From contig CAZCLA010000055.1 in assembly GCA_964499285.1 (NCBI GenBank), positions 1 to 14,153 on the forward strand: a stretch of DNA of 14,153 nt, written 5' to 3'. Position numbers and translations under genes: made by a program. Position 1 is the stretch's first letter. Every line of letters begins with the position of its first letter. Positions 7,739 through 14,153 of the stretch are shown here, one piece after another. The notes beneath the pieces are model-generated. The model was not told where the DNA came from and did not search any database. It saw only the letters and a list, made by a program, of their open reading frames with translations. The stretch comes from JAGFIY01 sp964499285. GTDB taxonomy: Bacteria; Bacteroidota; Ignavibacteria; Ignavibacteriales; Melioribacteraceae.

Positions 7739-10700
7739 ATGAAAAAAAAATTATTACCTGCTTTACTTGGGGCATTTGTTTTTTCCTTTTCAATGTTTTT
7801 CAACTCAAATTATGAATCCATCTTTGATGATAAATCAATAAGTTTTGTTCCCATACAAAAGGGAGAAGATGTAAGTGAATCGGACAAAACTGCAAACCCG
7901 GAACTTTACTATAAACATCATATTGATATAAGAACAAGGGACGGAGAACATAAACCAAGTTATCAGCCAAACTATAAAATTACCGAACTCCTTAAGGCCA
8001 AGGGTGTTGAATCGACCCGCGAACTTTCATTGCAAAACAGTAAATCATCCTTGGTATGGGATGAACGAGGTCCCGGCAACGTAAGTGGAAGAACAAGAGG
8101 AATAGTTGTCGATCCGGATGATGCTGAATTAAACACTTGGTATGTCGGATCAGTGGGCGGAGGTGTTTGGAAAACTTCCGATGCCGGGGAGACTTGGATT
8201 CATCTAACCGAAGGTTTAACAAACCTCGCGACAAGTACAATAGTAATAGCTCCTTCAAATCCTGAAGTAATTTATGTAGGAACCGGGGAGGGATTTAATA
8301 ATGTAGATCAGATTGATGGGAACGGTATTTGGAAATCTACCGATCGTGGATTGACTTGGGAACAACTTGAGGCTACAACAAATGGTGACTTCCAAAACGT
8401 TATGAGAATGGTCGTCGATCCAAATAATGAAAATATTATATTAGCTGCAACTAATCCGGGATTTAATGGTGGTGGTTCATCATCCAAAATTTTTAAAACA
8501 ACTGATGGTGGTGAAAGTTGGTATTCCGTGTATGATGGTAATAATTTTTCCGTAGAACAAATTGTTGCCGATCCAAATAACTTTAATGTTTTGTATGCGA
8601 CTGTAAACACTTTCGGCGTTATAAAATCGGTAAATGCAGGAGAAACGTGGGTAAATAAAAATTCCGGTTTAAGCGGGGGAAGATTTGAATTAGCGGTTTC
8701 ACCGGTAAATACTAACAGACTTTTCATTTCAGTTGAAGGCGGTTCGGTCGGATCTATTTTTTACTATTCAGACGATGCGGCAGAGTCCTGGACAAGGATT
8801 GATCCGCCTAACAATTGGCTGGGTGGTCAAGGTTGGTATGACAACACAATAGCAGGAAATCCTTTTGATGAGGATATATGTTATGTCGGTGGAATTAATC
8901 TATGGGAAATTGTAATTACCGGACCTTCTTCAATCGACTTGAATATTATAACAGACGGTTATGGACAATTCGGCGGTTCAAGTAAAGGAGTTCACGTCGA
9001 TCAGCATAATATCGTTTGCATTCCTATGAGTGAACGAAACCAGACTTTCAGAATGATTGTCGGGAACGACGGAGGTATTTCCTATTCGGATGATGCCGGT
9101 ACAACATTTAAACATACACTAAATGGTTATAACACAACTCAGTTTTACGGCTTCGATAAGAATAACGGAACTAACGAATATATTGGAGGAATGCAGGATA
9201 ATAGCACTTTCAAATCACCTGCCGGCGGAGGTGTTGACCCTGATCCCCTGAGTAGTTGGTCATTTAAGTGGGGCGGTGACGGTTATGAGGCAGCTTGGCA
9301 TTATTTAAATTCGGATAGAATTATTGTTTCTTCTCAGTACAACAACATTGGCCGATCAGATGATAGAGGAGCAAGTTTTTACAGTATAAGCCAGTCAATT
9401 GACCGCGGCAGTTCAAGCGCACCGTTCTTCACAAAGGTTGCTGAATCAAATCAAGACCCCGATCTAATATTTGCAATGGGTGTATCAGGTGTGTGGCGAT
9501 CAACAGATTTTGGAACTACTTGGAAAGTGGTACGAACTCCGGGTTCGATTTCCGGAACGAGTACTTTTTCACAGGTCAAAATTTCATTGGCAGATCCTCT
9601 TATTATTTGGGCTGGAAGCGGTATAGCTGCTCATACCGGTTTAAATGTATCTCGCAACGGCGGATTGAACTATGTTGAAACGAATGGATACGACGGGGCA
9701 ACAATGGGAAGAATAACCGGATTGGCGACCCACCCTTCAGATCCAAAAACAGCATACGCACTTTTTTCATTTGCAAACACACCAAAAGTTTTAAGAACTA
9801 ACGATTATGGAGAAACTTGGGAGGACATCTCCGGCTTCGGAGCAAATAATGCAAACAGTTCAAACGGATTCCCGGATGTAGCAGTTTTTTCACTTGCCGT
9901 TATGCCTTACGATGAAAATATTTTATGGGCGGGAACTGAAATAGGAATGTTTGAATCCACAAACAACGGAGCCGATTGGCATATTTTGGACAGCAACCTT
10001 CCCTCCGTTGCAATTTATGATATCAAAATAGTGAATGATCAAGTAGTGGTTGCCACTCATGGACGAGGAATTTGGAGTATCACTCTGCCTGAACTTGAAG
10101 GATACGAGCCGCTTGAAGTAGGACCAATTCCCGTTTTAAACGATGTTTCGATAATCCAGAACGGTCTATCTTTAAATGTTGAAGTACCAGATATTTACGA
10201 TAAAATTGAGGTTTACATTGATAATGAGTTGATCGAGACTTTTACTGAAATACCGGTATCGACATTGGATCTAGATGTAAGTTTCATCACTCCGGAAACT
10301 AAGAAGTACGTAATTTATGCTATTGCATATAAGGACAATCGAGAAATGATGACCGAAATGATTGATGTACAATTGTACACTTTTTCGGATCCAGTAAATT
10401 CGTTCTCCACCGATTTTGAAACTGATGAGGGATCATTTTACAGCGAAACGTTTTATATTAAACGAGAGTTCGGTTTTACTAATTCGTCTGCTCACTCAAA
10501 ACATCCTTACGGCAACAACACCAACGAATTCTATGTGTTGAAAAAGCCAATAATTGTCGATGCTGAAAATTCGTACATTAGTTTCGACGAAGTTGTTATT
10601 GTAGAACCCGGATTCGGAAATGCTAACTATGGTGATCCGAACTTCAAGGATTATGTAATAGTTGAAGGAACCAAAGACGGCGAAAACTGGATACCGATTG

Positions 10701-11221
10701 CCGACGGTTATGATTCAAGAAAGAGCGACGTTTGGCTAGCTGCCTATGAAGCAGGCAGCGGTCTTTACAGAGATATGTTTGAACATACCGAATTTGATCT
10801 CCTGGATGCGTTTGAACCCGGCGATGTTGTTCTCATTCGTTTCCGACTTTTTGCAGACGGCTCAAACGATGGATGGGGATGGACTTTCGATAATCTCGAA
10901 ATTCAAGAAAGGCTAACGAATGTTGATGATAACTCTTTAATTCCATCAAAATTTGAGCTATTGCAGAATTATCCTAATCCATTCAATCCATCAACAACTA
11001 TTGAATTTGCGTTGCCTCAAACTGCGAAAATAAATATTACGGTTTACAATGCACTCGGTGAAAAAGTTAATACACTTGTTGAAGGGTATATGTCAGCTGG
11101 AGTTCATAGCGTAAATTGGAACGCCTCCGCGCTTTCAAGCGGAATATACTTTTATAGAATTGTAGCTGAAACAAATAATGGAGCATTTGTAGATTCAAAG
11201 AAGTTGATTCTGCTGAAATAA
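7739..11221 (+). CDS. VPS10/sortilin-like Asp-box propeller protein with MAM-like domain and T9SS sorting domain
   Basis: Secreted surface protein of 1160 residues. The N-terminus (MKKKLLPALLGAFVFSFSMFF) is a signal-peptide-like basic and hydrophobic segment, though its cleavage site is unclear. Eleven Asp-box-type repeats (S-x-D-x-G-x-T-W) mark propeller blades: KTSDAGETW 145, KSTDRGLTW 199, KTTDGGESW 253, KSVNAGETW 296, YSDDAAESW 343, YSDDAGTTF 449, RSDDRGASF 539, RSTDFGTTW 587, VSRNGGLNY 637, RTNDYGETW 686 and ESTNNGADW 739. This pattern is shared by sortilin/VPS10 domains and GH74-type glycosidases. Next come an Ig-like stretch (about 800-885) and a jelly-roll/MAM-like domain (about 888-1058, ending DGWGWTFDNLEIQ). 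The T9SS C-terminal domain starts near 1065 (NYPNPFNPST at 1077, DSKKLILLK at the end). Ligand or glycan binding at the cell surface is likely. Glycosidase activity is possible, but I could not assign catalytic residues. Confidence 0.92.
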   Translation: MKKKLLPALLGAFVFSFSMFFNSNYESIFDDKSISFVPIQKGEDVSESDKTANPELYYKHHIDIRTRDGEHKPSYQPNYKITELLKAKGVESTRELSLQNSKSSLVWDERGPGNVSGRTRGIVVDPDDAELNTWYVGSVGGGVWKTSDAGETWIHLTEGLTNLATSTIVIAPSNPEVIYVGTGEGFNNVDQIDGNGIWKSTDRGLTWEQLEATTNGDFQNVMRMVVDPNNENIILAATNPGFNGGGSSSKIFKTTDGGESWYSVYDGNNFSVEQIVADPNNFNVLYATVNTFGVIKSVNAGETWVNKNSGLSGGRFELAVSPVNTNRLFISVEGGSVGSIFYYSDDAAESWTRIDPPNNWLGGQGWYDNTIAGNPFDEDICYVGGINLWEIVITGPSSIDLNIITDGYGQFGGSSKGVHVDQHNIVCIPMSERNQTFRMIVGNDGGISYSDDAGTTFKHTLNGYNTTQFYGFDKNNGTNEYIGGMQDNSTFKSPAGGGVDPDPLSSWSFKWGGDGYEAAWHYLNSDRIIVSSQYNNIGRSDDRGASFYSISQSIDRGSSSAPFFTKVAESNQDPDLIFAMGVSGVWRSTDFGTTWKVVRTPGSISGTSTFSQVKISLADPLIIWAGSGIAAHTGLNVSRNGGLNYVETNGYDGATMGRITGLATHPSDPKTAYALFSFANTPKVLRTNDYGETWEDISGFGANNANSSNGFPDVAVFSLAVMPYDENILWAGTEIGMFESTNNGADWHILDSNLPSVAIYDIKIVNDQVVVATHGRGIWSITLPELEGYEPLEVGPIPVLNDVSIIQNGLSLNVEVPDIYDKIEVYIDNELIETFTEIPVSTLDLDVSFITPETKKYVIYAIAYKDNREMMTEMIDVQLYTFSDPVNSFSTDFETDEGSFYSETFYIKREFGFTNSSAHSKHPYGNNTNEFYVLKKPIIVDAENSYISFDEVVIVEPGFGNANYGDPNFKDYVIVEGTKDGENWIPIADGYDSRKSDVWLAAYEAGSGLYRDMFEHTEFDLLDAFEPGDVVLIRFRLFADGSNDGWGWTFDNLEIQERLTNVDDNSLIPSKFELLQNYPNPFNPSTTIEFALPQTAKINITVYNALGEKVNTLVEGYMSAGVHSVNWNASALSSGIYFYRIVAETNNGAFVDSKKLILLK

Positions 11222-11245
11222 TAAATGAATAAAATTTTCAGTAAT

Positions 11246-11274
11246 ATCGATTAGGTCGTTTGTTTCATCGATTA
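11246..11274 (+). repeat. Short direct repeat ATCGATTA, two copies
   Basis: ATCGATTA occurs at 11246-11253 and again at 11267-11274, just upstream of the terminator hairpin. Each copy contains the palindrome ATCGAT. The function is unknown, and chance is possible in AT-rich DNA. Confidence 0.3.
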
Positions 11275-11282
11275 AAAATTAT

Positions 11283-11316
11283 AAATCCCGCAAGTTAAAA
11301 ACTGCGGGATTTTTTT
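11283..11316. terminator. Bidirectional intrinsic terminator between convergent genes
   Basis: A perfect 10-bp stem, AAATCCCGCA (11283-11292) with TGCGGGATTT (11303-11312), has a 10-base loop and a T run to 11316 on the plus strand. On the minus strand the stem is followed by ATAATTTTTAATC, also T-rich. It lies between the stop of the plus-strand gene at 11221 and the stop of the minus-strand gene at 11344, so it can serve both. Confidence 0.9.
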
Positions 11317-11343
11317 ATAACCAAATCTATTATTAAACCTACA

Positions 11344-12528
11344 TTAAACCGGATGAAAAACAATGTTTGAACCGACCCAAGTTTTGTTTTTATTATAATC
11401 TACACCAACCATTTTTCCTTTAGTTGTCCGAAGCAGATTATTTACAAGTATCGGTTTTCCATCTCTCCAAATAAACATCATTCTCACTTCACATTTTGAA
11501 TAGCCCTCCGGAGTTTTTATTATCGGTGCATACTCAACTTTCTTCTGAAGTATATAATTTTCTTTGTCACGAATTGATTCCAACTTTTCTTTTGTAACAT
11601 CTATTATTACTCCCGACCCGGCAAACGAGAAAAGAGGTTTCAGAACATAATTTTGAAGATCATCGGGAAGTTGGTCAACTTCATTTAAGAAGTAACACTC
11701 CGGAACAAATTGGCTTTTCAAGTAAGGTAGAGTAAACTTGCTGATCTTAAAAAACCAGTTTGGGTGTCCGATCCATTCAGCATCAATATCATAATTAAAA
11801 TCGAAATTATAATTAATATCCGTTTTATCAAGTTCATCGAAAATTACTCTATTGTAAATACGGCTAATCGGAATCTCTTTCCCATTTTCATTTTTGTAAA
11901 AAAGCTTTTTCCCCCTTTGGATAATTCCAGAAATACAAACAGATTTTACTCCTGTTAATTTTTCTGTTAAATTAAAATCAATTCTTGTTTTCTGCTTTTC
12001 TGGATTTACTTCAAGAAGAATAACATTTTCCGGGTCCTCATCTTTCAACAATGTACTTCGAAACAGGTTCACGTAAGAAGTATAATCATAGTCCGAAAAA
12101 TATGTTGTCAGTGAGTCCGGCAGTTCAAAGTGTTCTCTCACTTTTTGTTCTAGCATACATTGAAATGCATAAAGAGAAGGAAAGCCTTGGAGTTCTATTA
12201 ATCTTGGGGCAATATTTCCGTTCTCATCTTTTACTAATCCAAAATCGAACTGCATAAAAACCGGTTTGACGGTGTCGTTGGGAATATTCAAATGCTTGGG
12301 TAGAGCATTTTTCAACTTGCCGTTCAATTTATCACTCGATAATTCTTGGGCAATTTCTAAGCTTGCATTTTGTATCAGTTTAGAAAATGAATAATCTATA
12401 AAAAGAGGAGTTTCTGAAATTCTGAAATCGATCCTTCCATTATTAAAACTCCAAATGTCACCGAGAAACTTCTGATATGCTTCTACGCTGAATTTAGAAT
12501 TGAATTTCTCGCGCCAAGATTCAATCAT
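11344..12528 (-). CDS. Putative circularly permuted ATP-grasp ligase (glutathionylspermidine-synthase-like)
   Basis: Soluble protein of 394 residues with no signal peptide. I do not recognise a named gene, but the layout resembles circularly permuted ATP-grasp enzymes such as the glutathionylspermidine synthase/YgiC group, which has a similar length. An early metal-site-like segment reads FMQFDFGLVKD...LIELQGFPS (about 91-118), with Glu112-x-Gln114 where relatives have E-x-N. A mid-region IYNRVIFDEL (224-233) resembles the family's YRR motif. HPNWFFKISKFTLPYL (255-270) precedes the ATP-lysine strand YVLKPLFSFAGSGV (K297). Then follow YILQKKVEY, EVRMMFI (R349) and NNLLRTTKGKMVG. It lies 7 bases after a GCS2 ligase gene in an operon with another ATP-grasp gene, which fits a peptide or amide ligase role. 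A non-catalytic relative cannot be excluded. The substrate is unknown. Confidence 0.6.
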   Translation of the reverse strand: MIESWREKFNSKFSVEAYQKFLGDIWSFNNGRIDFRISETPLFIDYSFSKLIQNASLEIAQELSSDKLNGKLKNALPKHLNIPNDTVKPVFMQFDFGLVKDENGNIAPRLIELQGFPSLYAFQCMLEQKVREHFELPDSLTTYFSDYDYTSYVNLFRSTLLKDEDPENVILLEVNPEKQKTRIDFNLTEKLTGVKSVCISGIIQRGKKLFYKNENGKEIPISRIYNRVIFDELDKTDINYNFDFNYDIDAEWIGHPNWFFKISKFTLPYLKSQFVPECYFLNEVDQLPDDLQNYVLKPLFSFAGSGVIIDVTKEKLESIRDKENYILQKKVEYAPIIKTPEGYSKCEVRMMFIWRDGKPILVNNLLRTTKGKMVGVDYNKNKTWVGSNIVFHPV

Positions 12529-12535
12529 ATCTTCA

Positions 12536-13648
12536 CTAAGCTTCTAATCCGAGATTTGTTTCTTCAATGATAAAATCAACAACATTTTCATATTTTTGCG
12601 ACTGCTCCCATATTCTTAACTGCCTATCGGCTCCTGTTCCCATTTCCAGAATTTCTTCAATGTACTCAATTTCTTTTCGGCTGCCGAGATCATCAACGAC
12701 ATCATCAATAAATTCTAACAATTCGTGAATTAACACTTTTGTATCAACTTCAATCTGTTTTCCAAAGTCAATCATTTTCCCGTCCAATCCGTAACGAGCC
12801 GCTCGCCACTTATTTTCATTTATCAGCATTCTTCTGTAAAGTCTGAAACCAAGATTTTGTTTAATCAGCTTATATAACTTTGCTACAACAGCCTGCATAA
12901 CTGCGGCAAGAGCTACAGTTTCATCAATTCTCATCGGAACATCGCAAATTCTAAACTCAAGAGTGTCATAATAAGGATGAGGGCGAATGTCCCACCAAAT
13001 TCTCTTTGCATCGTCGATACATCCGGTCTTAATGAGTAAATCAATAAAACGCGTGAATTCCGAATAACTATTGAAATAATCTGGAATTCCGGTTCTCGGA
13101 AAGCGATCAAAAATTTTTGATCTATACGATTTGAATCCCGTGTTGCTTCCCTTCCAAAATGGGGAATTTGTAGAAAGCGCAAAAATATGAGGCAGAAAAT
13201 ATCGGGCAGCATTCATAATATGCATCGCAACTTCTTTGTCGTCAATCCCAATGTGTACATGAAGACCAAATATTAAATTTGCTCTTGCAACCTGCTGAAA
13301 ATCCTTAACAACCCCGTGATAACGCGGGTGATCGGTTATTCGTTGATCCTCCCAACGGGAGAAAGGATGCGTTCCCGCAGCCGCGATTTTAAGTCCATGA
13401 TTTGCAGCAATTTTAGCGAGATTATTTCTAAGCTTATACACCTCATTTCTTGCCTGATCAATATTAAGACAAATTTCTGAACCGGCTTCAACCACCGATT
13501 GATGCATTTCAGCTTTGATTTGTTCTTTCAAAACCATTTTGCCTTTTTCCAAAATTTGCTGAATATGTGATTTTAACTCACGAGTTTCGGGATCGATTAT
13601 CTGAAACTCTTCCTCTATCCCCAAAGAAAATAATTTACTCTCTGCCAT
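12536..13648 (-). CDS. YbdK-type carboxylate-amine ligase (GCS2 family)
   Basis: Glutamine-synthetase-fold ligase of the GCS2/YbdK family, 370 residues, the usual family length. These enzymes join a carboxylate, typically glutamate, to an amine using ATP; E. coli YbdK is known for weak glutamate-cysteine ligase activity. Family motifs are present in order: LGIEEEFQIIDPET (9-22), MHQSVVEAGSEICLNI (48-63), GTHPFSRW (92-99), NLIFGLHVHIGI (124-135), LSTNSPFWKG (158-167), SYRSKIFDRFPRTGIPDYF (174-192), WDIRPHPYYDTLEFRICDVP (219-238), NENKWRAARYGLDG (277-290) and GTGADRQL (337-344). The paired acidic residues and His-x-His look intact, so it should be active. The ATG at 13648 is 25 bases after the upstream ATP-grasp stop, with no strong Shine-Dalgarno, and the next gene starts 7 bases downstream. 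The amine acceptor and the pathway product cannot be read from sequence. Confidence 0.94.
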   Translation of the reverse strand: MAESKLFSLGIEEEFQIIDPETRELKSHIQQILEKGKMVLKEQIKAEMHQSVVEAGSEICLNIDQARNEVYKLRNNLAKIAANHGLKIAAAGTHPFSRWEDQRITDHPRYHGVVKDFQQVARANLIFGLHVHIGIDDKEVAMHIMNAARYFLPHIFALSTNSPFWKGSNTGFKSYRSKIFDRFPRTGIPDYFNSYSEFTRFIDLLIKTGCIDDAKRIWWDIRPHPYYDTLEFRICDVPMRIDETVALAAVMQAVVAKLYKLIKQNLGFRLYRRMLINENKWRAARYGLDGKMIDFGKQIEVDTKVLIHELLEFIDDVVDDLGSRKEIEYIEEILEMGTGADRQLRIWEQSQKYENVVDFIIEETNLGLEA

Positions 13649-13673
13649 AATATTAACCGGTTTTATTGGAATT

Positions 13674-14153
13674 TCATTTTAATTCTTTTGCGCTTACAAA
13701 TGATTCTATAAAATTTCCCCAAGTCAAATTGTTCTGATTGTCTTTATGTTTTTTTGCTCTTCGGATAGCCATATTGGCAGCTGCTTCCACAACCCACTCA
13801 AAATTTTCTTCGCCTACCGAATCGACTGCCGCATCGGGAGCCGGATTACAAAAATCGATAGCATAAGGAATTCCGTCACGCACAGCAAATTCCGCTGTAT
13901 TGAAATCATATCCTAATGCATTATTGATTTTCAGAACATCTTCCTCTATTCGCTTCAATAATTTTGCTTCAATTGGTTTTGGATTTCTTACATATCTTAA
14001 ATGATGAGGTTGTTTCGGATCGTACTGCATAATTCTTACATCCTTTCTATCCAAACAGTAACATCTAAAATATTCAGTAAAGTCGATTGCTTCTTGCAGC
14101 ATCATCACAAGTTGTCCCGTTTCGTGATATGCATTAAAGAACTCATCAATGTT
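13674..14153 (-). CDS. RimK-like ATP-grasp protein, C-terminal part (truncated by window edge)
   Basis: The frame stays open to the right edge. The GTG and ATG codons near 14108-14100 are internal, because the upstream codons also encode conserved-looking sequence (ETGQLVMMLQEAID). The last 159 residues are visible, ending at TGA. They form the C-terminal half of an ATP-grasp fold: the adenine-contacting LQE segment (about 19-21 of the visible part), EYFRCYCLDRKDVRIMQYDP as the substrate/ATP beta-hairpin, then GYDFNTAEFAVRDGIPYAIDF and NPAPDA. E88, D100 and N103 are the likely Mg-ATP ligands. The N-terminal half, with the P-loop-like Lys, is outside the window. It belongs to the glutathione-synthase/RimK-like group and probably forms an amide bond from an acyl phosphate. 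It heads or lies within the operon with the GCS2 ligase and the putative permuted ATP-grasp gene. Confidence 0.9.
   Translation of the reverse strand, partial: NIDEFFNAYHETGQLVMMLQEAIDFTEYFRCYCLDRKDVRIMQYDPKQPHHLRYVRNPKPIEAKLLKRIEEDVLKINNALGYDFNTAEFAVRDGIPYAIDFCNPAPDAAVDSVGEENFEWVVEAAANMAIRRAKKHKDNQNNLTWGNFIESFVSAKELK

Noticed and set aside
8308..8727. 139-codon open frame on the minus strand inside the 7739 gene
   Set aside because: It lies opposite well-supported Asp-box coding sequence, has no ribosome-binding site and no recognisable domain. It is a shadow frame.
12931..13212. 93-codon open frame inside the GCS2 gene
   Set aside because: It overlaps the conserved WDIRPHPYYDTLEFRICDVP and PFWKG regions in another frame of the same strand and shows no protein-like features.
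14100..14108. GTG/ATG cluster as the start of the right-edge ATP-grasp gene
   Set aside because: The frame continues open to the window edge, and the upstream codons encode the conserved-looking ETGQL segment that precedes the adenine-binding LQE. The gene is therefore truncated, not started here.

Overview
The window looks like chromosomal DNA from an Ignavibacteria/Chlorobi-type member of the Bacteroidota-related bacteria. It is AT-rich. Two large secreted proteins end in the roughly 96-residue type IX secretion (T9SS) C-terminal sorting domain, with the motif NYPNPFNPST and a terminal DSKK...LxK, as is common in Ignavibacteria, Calditrichota and related lineages. The lineage is inferred from these features, not from a marker gene.

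Layout. On the minus strand of the left third, read in the direction of transcription, are a large hybrid-kinase-like protein with three receiver domains (4578-2227), glutamyl-tRNA synthetase gltX (2154-694) and glutaminyl-tRNA synthetase glnS (676 to the left edge, truncated). A 180-base divergent region (4585-4764) separates these from two plus-strand genes for large surface or secreted proteins. The first (4765-7659) is an uncharacterised protein with an Ig-like 'choice-of-anchor D' type domain and a propeller-like region. The second (7739-11221) is a VPS10/sortilin-like protein with eleven recognisable Asp-boxes and a MAM-like domain. An intrinsic terminator follows each gene. The second is a perfect 10-bp hairpin between convergent genes and probably works in both directions.

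The right end is a tight minus-strand operon of three ligase-type enzymes: a RimK-like ATP-grasp protein (truncated at the right edge), a YbdK-type GCS2 carboxylate-amine ligase (13648-12536), and a 394-residue protein that resembles a circularly permuted, glutathionylspermidine-synthase-like ATP-grasp enzyme (12528-11344). Gaps are 25 and 7 bases. Together they look like a pathway that makes successive ATP-dependent amide bonds on a small peptide or amino-acid substrate. The product cannot be told from sequence.

The main points for a second look are this three-ligase cassette and the hybrid kinase. The kinase has lost its phospho-acceptor histidine (Met instead) and key ATP-site residues, but keeps three receivers with their aspartates. 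No tRNA, rRNA, CRISPR array, insertion sequence or phage gene was seen. There is no gene-free stretch over 300 bases.
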